Source: Trileptium ribeirensis
Lineage: Eukaryota > Nematoda > Enoplea > Enoplida > Thoracostomopsidae
Direction: 5' to 3'
Assembly (NCBI GenBank): GCA_030248225.1
Contig: JASANE010005227.1
Location: forward strand, 1 to 64,000
DNA length: 64,000 nt
Shown: in pieces, positions 23,354 to 34,714 of the stretch
How positions within the stretch are numbered: position 1 is the stretch's first letter
Layout of the letters: each line of letters opens with the position of its first letter
Position numbers and translations under genes: made by a program
Notes under the pieces: generated by a model
Seen by the model: the letters and a program-made list of their open reading frames with translations, nothing else
Databases searched by the model: none
What the model was told of the DNA's origin: nothing

Positions 23354-24519
23354 CTGTAAATATTAAAGAAATTATAAGCATAACGTATATATAGCATTAA
23401 ATTTTTACATTAATGTAGATTTTTGTTTCACGTCCTCAGTTTAAATCAAAATGAATGAAGAAAATGGCAATAAATATCACTGAATAAGAACAAACGATGT
23501 ATCTACATACAAACAATGTTCTACTACACTTGTCCCTTTCTGGCGATATTTTTTATTTTGATATTATATTTGTTCGATTAGCAAAAAATTGTAATATTCA
23601 TAACTGTGTAACCGGACCTTGAAATATTTAAAACAGACTAAAACTCACTACAGCTCTTCTTTATAATAGCGTCAACGTCTCATGAGATAAATTTCATCTT
23701 CTTTAAACTTTACATATATGTTAAACTGCATAATCCTAAAGTCCTATTCTACACAGTCTTACTACGCCAAGTTTGTACCTAATTATGTTCACAAAGAATG
23801 AGCCTCAGTACATTTTACACTATTGTACTGCATTCACGTAAATATTGCACGTAATAGTGGTCCTATTGTTGAATATTATTTAGTGTTGGCGAACTTAAGC
23901 CTTTTAATTCAATTCGTCAATTTTTGTTCGCAGTAAAATCTGCCATGAAATGATCGCAAACACAAAAATGGTTTGTTTGAATACCAGAAAAAAATTGTCT
24001 CTTGCAAATATTATCGCTTGACCAAAAATGGTTTCGTAGCAATTTTCGGCAGGAAACGTACGAATTTTGCTATTTTGAAATAAATTTTATGAAATTATAT
24101 GGTAAATTGCAATATTTGCAAGGGCGAAATATTGCAAATGTTACGTAACTTATAAAATAAAGTGGGCTGTTAAATGAACATAAAAAATACTGTTCCATGT
24201 ACTAACTTCAGATGTATGTAGAATTTCAAAATTATTATCCGAAGCAACACAAGATCCTGGGGCTGAACGGATGCAGTGCGACGTCAGTAGGTGATACCAA
24301 TTTGGGGAGAATTCCGCAAGCCCAAATTCTCCTAAGTTACAGGCACGCTGATATTTGTACATTAAATTCTCAACATGCAAAAACATTAATTGCACAAACA
24401 ATGCAAATTATCACGCAAACAGTTTCAAATCGTTCTATGTTGCTTGTTTATAAACTATTAAACCAAAATTCATTTTTTTCCATTTCTCTTACACAGTCTG
24501 AGCTCCAGCGGTGACAATA
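23354..24519. other. AT-rich upstream or intronic DNA
   Basis: Probably intron of the minus-strand gene above. No exon recognised. 23880-24130 has GCGAACTTAAG and TTTTTGTTCGCA phrases like those of family B. Confidence 0.35.
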
Positions 24520-25400
24520 TAGTCTGGTACCTCGCATGCGAGGATGAAGCGAAGCGAGCGTGGATTGATGTTGTCATTCTATGCAATCACCAGCAACAGG
24601 TTGTGCTTGATGTATATACCACCCTTAAACCTCCGGAACCCTGAACCCATTGAATTCCTTAAAATCTCATCGACCCAAAACCATCGAAAACAACTGAAAA
24701 CGCATGAAGTATTATTTGTGCCCGTCTCTAGAAAACTAAACCACCGTAGCCGCCATACCGAAAAACCTATATATATGTTCATTTTGTTGCAATGTACACA
24801 ATAAATTGTAACTAAGGAGACAGACTATATTCTATAAATCGGGTTCATTGTCCCTAAAGCCTTTGAAGATCTGTGAAAAGACATGAAATATACGCAGAAG
24901 ACTATTAGTTATCCAAATCAGTGCATTCAGCGTACAAAAACCTTCATATACTATGCACAATTTGATGCGCTGAAAGCAATACATAACAAAACAAATGAAC
25001 ACAGACTACATTTTGAAAATTGGGTTGTGAAACCACAGCGGCACAGTGAGTGGTGTCATAAAAAAGTGAAGCTCAGAAAAGTGAAGCAACTCGATGAGCT
25101 GATTTGGAGTGGTCTCCGTTTTCGAGACGAAGCCTGTGTCGCGAGATATGGTTGGGCAACACTGGCACCCGTATGGCCAGATTTGGCAAAGAACACTTAA
25201 AAACTGTTTTTGCCAATTTTGACCCAGAATATAGGGACGCAGCTTGTCGCATTCCACTTAACGGCATATCATTATCACTTCTGCTATCGAACAAAAAATT
25301 TTATCGAAATCATTTTGCGAAAAGATGAGCTATGAATGATAAAAACAGAGAAAGAATTCTCGATTTTCCCATTAGAGCCTTCAGTGGAAACTCCGACACC
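24520..25400. repeat. Dispersed repeat family A, copy 3
   Basis: Family A landmarks run from GTATATACCACCCTTAAACC near 24610 through CGCGAGATATGGTTGGGCAAC near 25140 to AGAGCCTTCAGTGGAAACTCC near 25372. ORFs on both strands (24883-25328) are repeat shadows. Confidence 0.6.
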
Positions 25401-25805
25401 AAACACCATTTTCTTGCTACAGCTATGAGAAAATTATAATTATGATGTATACAGTGACATAGTACAAAGTGTAACTGAATTCCATTTCATTTCTCCATTT
25501 AAAACGAGTTTGGTGTTTGATTGAGCTAATCAGATTTAATTTTAGGCGCCAAAGCAGATTTCACACGCCCCAAAATTAATTTGTTTTCGGTAAGTTTTTA
25601 AATTTATTTTTTCAAAACTGAACTTAAAGTGAATTACGCGAACATACAATCAGACAAGCTAAGACTAATCTTAAATTAATGTAACTGAATTTTATTTCAT
25701 TCAATTTCATTTTACATTTGGCAAATAAATTTAATTAGAATTAAGTGAATTTCATACTGGCGAATTTCAAATCAGTTCTGTCGCCTACATACTAGCTAGT
25801 GCAAA
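25401..25805. other. Unannotated AT-rich stretch
   Basis: Nothing recognised beyond TTCATTTCATTT-type low complexity. Confidence 0.35.
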
Positions 25806-26010
25806 TTGGGGGGGGGGCGGAGGGGGTATTTTTGGCTGCCCCCTGGCAAAATGGATGTACCCCCGGCAAAAATTCAGGTATTCTCCGGCTCAAAGCCCCT
25901 GCTGAAAAAAAATAAACGTCTAAACGCGACAAAATGCGGCAAAAAATTGGCCCCCCGGCAGGTGAGCCGGGGGGAGGGGGCTGGCCCACGCCCCCGGCTA
26001 TAATTTCCGA
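25806..26010. repeat. GC-rich insert with short inverted repeats
   Basis: Sharply more G+C than its flanks, with a run of nine or more G, CCCCCGGCAAAA repeated, and the inverted pair GGCCCCCCGGC and GCCGGGGGG. Likely a small repeat insertion. ORFs on both strands across it are not credible genes. Confidence 0.4.
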
Positions 26011-26581
26011 GCTTTGGACTAGCCATACATACACATAGTGGAATAAATGCGCGTCAAATCACCAAGGCAAGAATTTTAAATTGATAATGAATTGGAATCT
26101 AATTTCGCTTTTTGTAATATCGCTTCACACATTTTGTCATTAGTTCGAACATTACGAACGGAAACAACGCAGATCTTAGACGAATCGTTCGAGAAAAAGT
26201 CTTGAACTGTTAGCGAAAAACCAACAGATGTTTAATTCTTTTTCATTAATTCTTCGCCAACGGTTTGCTTTTGATTCTGTCCGAACGTGTTCTCCAATAA
26301 ATTAAAATCGACCGCACAAAACTCTCACCAAAGTTAACGTTAAAATAGCAAAAGTTACCTTTTATACTCTGTTTTTTGATTTTATCATTTTTTACTTTTG
26401 TAGAATTCGACGGTGTCCTATAACAATAAATAGACAAAATAATGCGCTAGTAGACTTAACATGGTCTCACCAACCATCCTATTTTGTAATTTCGCAAAAA
26501 ATACGTAGTTCCAGAACGCTATTTGGTCAATCGAAACTCCGACCATGTTCGCGGAAACACTGATTTAACGGACTGAACTCC
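26011..26581. other. AT-rich stretch with a partial family B match
   Basis: About 26440-26500 matches the CTTAAC...CCATCCTATTTTGTA segment of family B. Nothing else recognised. Confidence 0.35.
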
Positions 26582-26585
26582 GAGA

Positions 26586-28185
26586 GGGTCATTTCACGAT
26601 ACGATGTCCTTTTGCCCCAGAAAAAATGACTAATGACTTTTTTGGCTCCGATTATCTTCATTTTTACACCCTATGACCAAAAAACGTCAAGGATCCCTAA
26701 TTTGAGGTCGTTATAGTAAATTTTTTAACCGTTTTTATGCTATGGCTTCCCAAATACCACCCCCCTGCTGCTCAGCAAATGTACCATAAAATGACCTCTG
26801 GTATGCTCCAGGTTGCATCTAGCCTGGATTTTGTGATCGTATCTCGTGCAGCCCGTCAGCGCGGTCAAAACGTTACTTTGCGGAACTCCGTATGTCAAAA
26901 ATTAAGCTTTTTATGCCTATTCTTGGGTCAAATTTAACACTTTTAAAACACGGGGGTGCCGATTTATACCGGTTATTAAATGGAAACGAAGCGGCCATAA
27001 ACGGTAGCTATTTATATCGATAGTTTAGCCTGGGGGAAGTGTTATGCAAAAAACATTCACAACATACCCTTTGCCAGATATGTTAGAATGCTGGAAGTAG
27101 CTGGTGCTCGGGGGGAGGTAAAATTTGGCGGGGGGGGGTAAAATGTGAGATGGCCAATTCGACCGTGTTTAACCAGCATAGTTAACTTGAACACGGTATG
27201 TAAGATGTTCTATACCACAATTTCCACTATGAGGGTACAAAATGGCAGCCCATATCAACTGCCAGTGTACATGCCTGAGACCATGGTCGGGGGGGGGATA
27301 AATTTAGAATTTTTTCAAAAAATAATTTTGCAGCATATGTCGTCGAAATGTATTGCCACAATGTATTATGAACCAAAAGCCTGAAATTTCCTCGAAATAA
27401 CATCATATGTTCGATTTTTCCACATTTTCGTGGTGGTTGGGGATGGGTAAGTGTGGTCGGGGTGGGTAAAAGCCTGAGATCAACAGGTCGGGCGCGAGAT
27501 AGAGCTCAGGTCGTTTCACCATTCGCTTTGTGATTGGAAAGAACCATAACAGACAAATTAATTGACTTCTACTGACTCCACCATACCCCTAACTAGCAAC
27601 GGTCGGGGGGTAATCAAATGTGCTAAAATCGACCTTTTGACCCTAGCGCTGGGGTAAGTAACAGCAAGCACCTGGGTTAATATTTTTTCAAAAGGCACTC
27701 AGAGGACAGGTATGAACAACGTTTATGTACCATGCATAAGTAACGAGCAATGACCAAAAAAAGAATTTGGTCGGGGGTGGGTAAAACTGGGGTTCATGCC
27801 ATACATATCTACAGCTGTCACTCTCCATGATTGGAGTAGATTTGAAAATCGTGCAATTAAAAATGTTGTATAGACCTGACTAATCCTGCATAGAAAAGAA
27901 TTTGGGCCATAACTTCGAACACGGAGCCACGACACTACCCGAAAAAAAGAGGTCCTAAAATTAGTCATTACGATTTTTGTCAATTTGGGACTTATGTGGA
28001 TGTCCAGCCTCTTACGGCGTGCGTGAAGCCGAAAAATTTTTTTTGTTTGAACTAGCTATGTAATGAGGCTTCCTAGCGTAAATAACATTTTTACCAGTTC
28101 CCTGCACGTTTATGTGCTACTGGCCAAAATATCCAGTTTTACCCCCCCCCCCCGACCAAAAGGTCATCGTAGCGTGAAATGACCC
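26586..28185. mobile_element. Non-autonomous DNA transposon, 29-bp TIRs, 4-bp TSD
   Basis: The left terminus GGGTCATTTCACGATACGAT at 26586 is repeated inverted at 28157-28185. The match is 27 of 29 positions. Immediately outside both ends lies GAGA (26582-26585 and 28186-28189), a 4-bp target duplication. The 1.6-kb interior contains no transposase-like ORF. It carries repeated G-runs followed by GTAAA or GTAAAAT (near 27105, 27130, 27290, 27460, 27605 and 27775), and the complementary C-run just inside the right end. Superfamily is not assignable from termini alone; Sola, Chapaev/CMC and Ginger elements have 4-bp duplications. Confidence 0.75.
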
Positions 28186-28189
28186 GAGA

Positions 28190-28639
28190 TTGAAAAGTGC
28201 TCATATTGCGTTCGCTAAATTTAGAATGAAATTATCGAAATTTTTGATAACGAAAATTTGTCGAATTTTAATTAAGCATGTTTTGTTCGCAAACATCTAG
28301 TATCTAGCTTAATTATAGGATCGATTTGTTTATGACATCACCAATACATTAAAAATGGTTCGTGAACACTGAAAAATCTACAGTGAAACTGGATAGTCAT
28401 TTGGGAACCAAATTTCAGCAAAATTATAAAAATCGTTAAAATTCTGTTGGTGCACATAATTTCTGGCATTTGGCTTTGATTGTGCCCTGTTAGCGAAGAA
28501 CCGAATGTCACAGCTTTTTTCGCAAAAACGGCTTGAGATTCGATATTGGTTATTACAAAGTAGGATGGTTGGAGGTTTCACATTAAGTTTCATACATAAT
28601 AGGATATATAAAAAATATGGAACTGCGTTAAAAGTACGT
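28190..28639. other. Unannotated AT-rich stretch
   Basis: Nothing recognised. ORFs at 28378-28593 and 28505-28813 have no domain. Confidence 0.35.
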
Positions 28640-29195
28640 GTACATTATGAAAGGACTCGAGTTGGACCTTTGTCCAGCGCCTTCCCAGAGTGCACGGCTC
28701 AGAGTCTGCGCGTAGTGGTAGTCCCCTTAAGGATATCACCCAGCAAGGGAAGTACGCGAACACCGGCTAGAACAGGTGTCATGGTCACCATTGAGAGGCC
28801 TTGGTGGGTTTAGAGATGCTTAACTCTACTCCCTATAAAATGCCAAAGAAATGCCTGGATGGCAAGTGGTTAGCGAAAGGCAAACGCTGGGGCTATAACC
28901 GGCACACGAGCTAGTGGGCGACAAACCTAGACAAAAAGTCCGAACCTCCCCCACGTTAGTGGGTGACAAACCACGATAAAAAGTCAAGTGCTACCTTGTA
29001 GTCAATGGGAATTGGTCCCCAAAGGCTAGGGCCACCGCTTACAACAGGTGGTTGTGGGCTCGGAAATCCACGTGAAAGTTCTGGAAACCTCAATGAAAGA
29101 TCGCATATCAAATCTACACTCTGCTACCGTGTTCTGGGTAGACGACGCGCGTCGCTGCCCTGCCGTCGGCGACGTGAAAAATGGGCAAACGGCAA

Positions 29196-29930
29196 CAAAC
29201 CGCGTCAAATTATACAAGGAGACAAACCGCATTGCCGTGTGGAACGTTCGAACATGGTTGAAGCCAGGTTACAGTGAATTTCTTTGTCGATCACTTACTG
29301 CACGTAATATCAAGATAGCAGCGCTCTCTGAATTGCGAATTCCCGGAAACGGCATGACTAACATCAGCTCCCCCGAAGCTGAATACGACCTTCAGTTCTC
29401 GGGATCCGAGAAAGGCGGCCAACAGGGAGTAGATTTTGCCATCAGGCAGGACAGACTAGATGCCGTGATGCTCTGGAATCCATTCAATTCATGACTAGCA
29501 TACGTGAGAATTCGCTCAAAGCCATGCAACCTATCTATTGTTGTGGCCTATGCACCCACAGTTGCGGAGACAAGGACGATTTCGCGGAAGGGCTCAATCA
29601 TCTAATAGCCTCCATCCCCGCAAGACATCCTCCTAGTGTGTGGTGATTTCAATGAGCAAGTGGGACCGCGCGAATCGGGCGAAAACAATGTCCTAGGCCC
29701 TTTCGCTCACGGTACTCGAACTGACAACGGAACCAGTACCAGACTGATCACCATCGCGGAATTCCATGAATTGTTTTTCGCCAACACTAACTTCAAGCAT
29801 CCTGCAAAGCAATAGCACTCCTGGCGATCCCCCAGCGAGCGCTATTTTCAGCTTGATCATGTCCTTATCCGAAAAAGATGGAAGTCTGGTGTAAGAGAAT
29901 GCAGGACCGTTTGGGGGACCTGCTTCCAAG
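29196..29930 (+). pseudogene. RTE endonuclease (APE-type) remnant
   Basis: APE-type endonucleases nick the target DNA for target-primed reverse transcription. Recognisable pieces are ETNRIAVWNVRTW (about 29221-29260), LSELRIPG (about 29320-29348, with the catalytic Glu context), VVAYAPT (about 29540), CGDFNEQVG (about 29641-29667, the D-x-N box), and FQLDHVLIRK near 29845-29875 (the D-H context). It is broken by a stop at 29492-29494 and by further stops and frame changes around 29605 and 29813. The final S-D-H box is garbled by a frame change near 29930. Confidence 0.7.
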
Positions 29931-29959
29931 TGACCATGGCATGATACGGCTGCAGCTAC

Positions 29960-31036
29960 GCTTAAGGCTAGACGTCGACTCAGTTGACCGAGAATCGCTG
30001 TACAAGATCTTGGAGACGGACGGCGTGCCGGCTAAAATCGTATCCCTAATCAATTCACTGTTTGAACCATCTTACTGCCGCGTGCGAATAAATGACACGT
30101 TATCTGACCGCTTTGAGGTCAGGCCTGGAGTACGACAAGGCTCAATCTTGTCCCCATCCTCTTCAACTACGCAATTGCATGGGCGATGGAGACTGCCCTG
30201 GCTAACGACGACGGTGTTATTTTCGACGCAAACGGCATGAAGTTCACAGATGCCGCTTATGCCGACGACATAGCCATAGCCGCATCGTCAGTCAGCGAAT
30301 TAAAATTGTGCTCAATCGAGTCGACACAGCTGCAAAGCGCATTGGTCTGGTCATCAGCTGCCAGAAGACTAAGATAATGACCTTCTGCATCGATAGACAT
30401 CAAGACATCGTACTAAACGGTTCTGTGCTAGAACATGTCGAACAATTCTGCTACCTGGGCAGCACTTTTACGGGATCAGGGGCTTCCGACACCGAGATTA
30501 CAAACCGCATAAACCGTGCCAGGTCAGCCTTGGCGGGCCTACAGCATGTGTGGAACTCGGCAGACGTGTTCGTTCCTACGAAAGTTCAGATATATAATGC
30601 TGCCATTCGACCGATTCTGTTCTACGCCTGCGCAACATGGACAGAGAAGTCAGCTAATCAGCAGCACAACAACACGTTCGAGAACTTCTGTCGACGCCGG
30701 ATTCTAGAAGTAACAAAGTTCGATCACACCAGGAATTAAGACCTTCGTCGAAGAGTTGGTCACGAAACCGAGGTGTCGACACTGCTGAGGAGGGAGCGTT
30801 TGCGGTTGCTTGGCCATGTTCTGAGGATGTCCGACAACAGGATCCCAAAGTCACTGGCCAAAGCAACAAAGACGTCTGGACCCGACCGCGCGGAAGATCT
30901 CACGAGACCTGGTGACGTCAAACAGTCAACGATTGTCACCAGCATTTTCGATACGTGCCGGTACGCCAATGGCAACAATACCCGATTTCGCATATCGAAC
31001 CATGTACAGCGAACAGGGAAGAGTGACGACGAGTAA
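29960..31036 (+). pseudogene. RTE reverse transcriptase and C-terminal remnant
   Basis: The RT begins abruptly within the palm (VDRESLYKILETDGVP, about 29980-30030), so the fingers and first catalytic block are deleted. Then comes GVRQGSILSP near 30126-30155. The catalytic Y-A-D-D is at 30258-30269 in a different frame. The C-terminal FCYLGSTFTGSGASD...RINRARSALAGL...IRPILFYACATW segment (about 30440-30640) and the LRLLGHVLRM segment near 30800 are typical of RTE elements. At least three frame changes separate these parts. Confidence 0.75.
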
Positions 31037-31080
31037 TCAGCAACGAGGCTCCCCACAACCGTGGGGCCAAGTGAATACAT

Positions 31081-32149
31081 TATGAAAGCTCATAATACAA
31101 CCGCACCAGAAACGCTTGATTGGTGTAAAACGAACAAACCGAAAAAATCAACAAAAAAGATACACATACCAGAACGCTTTTCAAGCAAATTTTGAAAAGC
31201 TGAAAAAAATTTCAAACGACTACAGGAAGAAATGGTTCCGGTAATATTGAACCAAAATTCGAGCATTTTTCAAACATAGCACATTGGTGAGTATTGTACA
31301 TCATACAGCTGGATAAAAGGATTGTCCGTCAAGAGATCGATACCTCGAGGTTTCTAATAAGAATACCGGAATGTCTTAAGTTACAGTACCCAACAAGTGA
31401 CTGTCGCTCGCTCGCGACTCGCTCGAAATAAATTTATATTCTAAAAATAGAATTTGTTATTAATTTGAATAGTTTTCAAATTTCTAGCAAGCCACTCGCT
31501 CACGGCGTGCTCGAGATGCGCTGGCAACACGCTCGAACCCACTCGCTCGAACTGCTGTGGTCATTTCCGATCGTACTGTACATTATGTTAGAGATATTTG
31601 AAATACGACATGGAGATTTGTCAAAAGATGAGCACAATAAATCTATAGCAGCTGTAATGGATTTGTAATTTGTTAAATTCCTACTGGTTCTTGATCGCCG
31701 CATCAATCATACTAATCATCATCTGGGACATTATGTACTATTACCTAAGAATTGCTTGCAATCGCCAAAAAAGTATGAAATATGAGACACACAAACGGTT
31801 ATGTGCTGCCAAAATACAATAAAGTGCAGTACTCGCCAGAAATGAATGCTGTTCGTTTGATGTTCTCCTGTCATTGTTAGTCCGAAAATATCTTAAATTT
31901 TGTTCGATATCAGTTCGAATTTTCAGCGCGTTTTAATTTTGTTCGAAGTTTGTTAACTAAAATATAAATTTTGCTCGAAACGTGTCCGAAAATTGTTCGA
32001 AATGAGTTCGAAAATTTTAGCGCGTTTTTAGTTATGTTGAATGTTTGTTTGAGACTTGTTCGAACTTAAAAAATTATGTTCAAAATGTTCGATGTTAGTT
32101 AGTTCGAAACTGAACATTCATTTCTGGCGAGTACTGTATATAAAATATT
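31081..32149. other. AT-rich stretch with TTCGAA-rich patch
   Basis: No gene recognised. Near 31390-31560, CTCGCTCG and CACTCGCTC words recur. At 31860-32110, variants of TTGTTCGAAATTTGTTC recur many times, as at 19860-19960. Confidence 0.4.
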
Positions 32150-32490
32150 TTGTGTTATTACCAGTTACAAGCTGATTTTGATGCATATATCACCTTTAAA
32201 CCTCTGGAACCCGGAACCCACTGAAAAATCTAAAACATCACCGATCCTAAACCTATACAAACAACTGACAACACATCAAAGTATTGTCGCTGATCTTTAG
32301 ATATTCAAATAATCGTATGTAACGTAATAAAAACATACAGATTATAGGTGCCCTGTACGCAATATCGGAGGCAACCCCACAGATATCGCAACAATTCACT
32401 GCCGCCTTACGAGCGAACACAACTCTAACAAATTTATACCTAAAAGTATATTTTAAAACGAGCAACTTGCAAGCAAGCAACCAACAAGGC
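32150..32490. repeat. Dispersed repeat family A, copy 4 (5' part only)
   Basis: Has the ATATATCACCTTTAAACCTCTGG...ACCCACTGAAAA...ACAACTGACAACACAT series (shown in parts) of family A. It stops before the 3' motifs, about 200 bp ahead of the giant element. Confidence 0.5.
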
Positions 32491-32723
32491 ACTCAATTGT
32501 GGCGCGTAGTGTAAGGCTCCTCAGAGGTTTCTCACGTTTTTGACGTTTACACTACTTTATATTCCCCGATTCAATTTGCGAGACCTCCCAGATTAACTGG
32601 GGAATCGCCCCCTCCCGGTATTATCGGCTCCCTTCAGTTTTAAACTGGCGCACCCCCAGCTCATGCTCCCAGCTATTAATTTTGGTAATGTAACAGATCC
32701 TTACGGATCGTTACGAGGTGGAT

Positions 32724-33290
32724 AATCCTGACCACAGCCAAATGGCAACCGTTTATCGAAAACCCATAATCCTGACAACACGATAATGGTCAACATTTAC
32801 GAAAATCCTGACCACACGATAATGGTCAACATTTACGAAAATCCTGACCACACCCCAATGGTCAACATTTTTTCGAACAAAAATAAATCTGACCACAGTG
32901 CAATGGTCAACATTTTTTCGACCACCAATAATTACGTCCACAGTATAATGGTCAACATTTTTCCGAATACCAAAAAATCCCGTCCACAGTATAATGGACA
33001 ACATTTTTTCGAATACCAAAAATCACGTCCACAGTGTAATGGACAACATTTTTCCGAGTACCAAAAAATCCCGTCCACAGTGTAATGGACAACATTTTTC
33101 CGAGTACCAAAAAAAATCCCGTCCACAGTGTAATGGACAACATTTTTCTGAGTACCAAAAATCCCGCCCACAGTGTAATGGATAACATTTTTCCGAGTAC
33201 CAAAAAATCCTGTCCATAGTGTAATGGTCAACATTTAGTTGAGTTCCCCAATAATCATGACCACGTGTATAGTGGCCAACTTCTCCGAAT
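32724..33290 (+). repeat. 13-unit tandem array of short inverted repeats in the 5' LTR
   Basis: Thirteen units of about 36-49 bp follow the pattern AT-C-TGACCACAG-GTAATGGTCAACATTT-CGA-TACCAAAA. Each contains a 5-bp inverted repeat around an 8-base loop. Units 2-5 mostly read GACCA...TGGTC. Units 7-10 read GTCCA...TGGAC. Unit 13 reads GACCAC...GTGGCC. The paired change A/T to T/A in both arms keeps the stem. Units 6 and 12 are intermediates with only one arm changed. Confidence 0.85.
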
Positions 33291-33421
33291 TCAGCCCCCA
33301 GAGTCTCCCCAAACCGGGACACCCGACGGGAATAGCCCCAAAAGGGTGAGGAACCCACCGTCGCATTACAATGCGTACATTTATGTAAGCAGAACCAAGT
33401 AATCGCCTCTTGGCGCAAGCA

Positions 33422-33440
33422 ACTATATATATATAGAGTT
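33422..33440 (+). promoter_or_regulatory. TATA-rich box in the 5' LTR
   Basis: ACTATATATATATAGAG lies in the last quarter of the LTR and is kept in the 3' LTR near 53869. It is a reasonable candidate for the LTR core promoter, but simple TA repeats are common in this genome. Confidence 0.35.
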
Positions 33441-33969
33441 CCCCTATGTATACCCATCGACCATGAAAGCCCTGTTGTCACTTCATATATAAATTGCCTA
33501 ACTGACACAAACCTTGAACCCATTATGTATAAGTAAACCAGTAGTTGAAATAACTTGCGAGACTAATACAGCTATGTAAGCACATAATCATAGTAATTCG
33601 GAATCATCGGATATATATGTAACATCGAACTGAAACTCAAAGTATATATGTACGTAATCGGGACAGATTCAATAGCATTATATATATATCTATATATACA
33701 GGTAAACGGAATAATCAGGTTCGAGAGCCCCGCTGTGTAACCGACTTGTATTGTCAGTATTTCGGCCTGCACCGCCGACAATGTTTCGACAAAGATGGGT
33801 ATCGTTATTGCTATTTCAGGGATAGATAATCCGTCAAGGAATCGTTGCCGTATATACAAATATTTATATATATATATATATATCTATATACATATTGATT
33901 GTAGTGCCCCAATGGCACGCCTTGGTATATATATATTGGCATTATCATGATTTCCATCGTATTATCATT

Positions 33970-34333
33970 GGCCATAAAGGCATCATTGATATAGGTAGTT
34001 GAATTACGTATCATGATCGTTGCTCTTGTTATACTTTTCATGGCCATAAAGGCACGTTTTTGATATATTACCATAATCGCATCATATGATTGTATACCAT
34101 GGAATCGATTTTGTTGCTCATATATGTATTTTCAGGTACAGGATCTAGCAAATTAATTGGGACATAAATTGTGAACCAGTTATATATATCGTTGTTATAA
34201 TTATTTATACCGTTCGTTGTATAGCATGAGGCCATAAAAGCGCCGTCCTACTGTTATCATTGTATACTATTGTGTATGATCATGTCGTGTTATAATTGTA
34301 CTTTTATCGGGTTGATCAGGCCATAAAAGCGCC
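33970..34333 (+). repeat. Four GGCCATAAA(A/G)GC motifs
   Basis: GGCCATAAAGGC at 33970-33981 and 34042-34053, then GGCCATAAAAGCGCC at 34231-34245 and 34319-34333. They sit in otherwise AT-rich, unlike DNA, so the motif and not the flanks is what recurs. A looser form (CCCCAATGGCACGCC) lies near 33907. Confidence 0.55.
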
Positions 34334-34501
34334 TGCGTTTTACCATAATTTTATGTATTCTGGTTGTAATGCCTTGTTGCAATTTTTGTAATTTTTAGGT
34401 TGGAAGTACGACTGTTTGAGTGTGACATATTTGGGATAATTTTAGGAGAAACGTCAGGAATTTTCACGCATGCAAATTGATATTTTATAGGTGCAGACCG
34501 T

Positions 34502-34714
34502 GCGTATGGCGAGCCCTTGCCATACGCGACTTCGTGGGAATATAGAACGGTACGACTCCCCGATACGTATAGGAATTGCCCTACCCCAAATGGTAGGGCC
34601 ACGAAATTTGCTGCAAATCTTCGTAGGAATAACTGGCCGTGACGGACATCCGCCACGACCGTCCTCACGACTGAGGACTGCAAAAAGGTGGCTGCTCGCT
34701 CGAAAGCGAACAGC
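34502..34714 (+). ncRNA. Array of five consecutive RNA hairpins in the leader
   Basis: Seen directly: H1 34502-34527, 9-bp perfect stem with an 8-base loop. H2 34578-34599, 8-bp perfect stem with a 6-base loop. H3 34635-34660, stem of 2+4+3 bp with two A.C mismatches. H4 34661-34678, 7-bp perfect stem with a CGAC loop. H5 34691-34714, 4+5-bp stem with one mismatch and a CGAA loop. A 7-bp long-range pairing (34531-34537 with 34599-34605) could enclose H2. H3 and H4 abut with no spacer. Five strong stems in 213 nt is far beyond what plain sequence gives. Role unknown; a packaging/dimerisation domain or an internal ribosome entry element is plausible. Confidence 0.65.

Larger units (their letters stand above)
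28640..31080 (+). mobile_element. RTE-like non-LTR retroposon, internally deleted
   Basis: An untranslated 5' part (to about 29190) is followed by endonuclease, reverse-transcriptase and C-terminal segments in order, all on the plus strand. The 3' end is near the GGCTCCCCACAACCGTGGGGCC inverted repeat (two arms around 31048-31070). There is no poly-A tail, and no target duplication was identified, so the outer limits are approximate. Internal stops, frameshifts and a deletion between endonuclease and RT mean it cannot be autonomous. Confidence 0.75.
32689..33639 (+). repeat. 5' LTR of the giant element
   Basis: 951 bp, starting TGTAACAGATCCTTACGG and ending ACTGAAACTCA. The first ~560 bp is a 13-unit tandem array (32724-33290). 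After that come a TATA-rich box and a shared tail with CATATATAAATTGCC. The copy at 53134-54085 differs by scattered substitutions and small indels only. Antisense and sense ORFs over the array are periodic artefacts. Confidence 0.75.

Noticed and set aside
26737..27384. ORFs inside the DNA transposon as transposase
   Set aside because: Only 66 and 79 codons, no DDE-type motif, and they overlap G-run repeats.
32724..33290. CRISPR-like array
   Set aside because: Units abut with no unique spacers, they diverge gradually, and the context is a eukaryotic LTR.
32753..33523. Repetitive ORFs on both strands over the LTR array (also 53198-53767)
   Set aside because: They translate the tandem units into periodic peptides in several frames at once; frames stay open because the units lack stops. 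No start context or domain.
32689..33639. Two independent solo LTRs instead of an LTR pair
   Set aside because: Neither copy has a target duplication of its own (GGTAA/AAGTA and AGAGA/AGTAC), a PPT-like tract abuts only the right copy, and element genes lie between them in the matching orientation. Not fully excluded.
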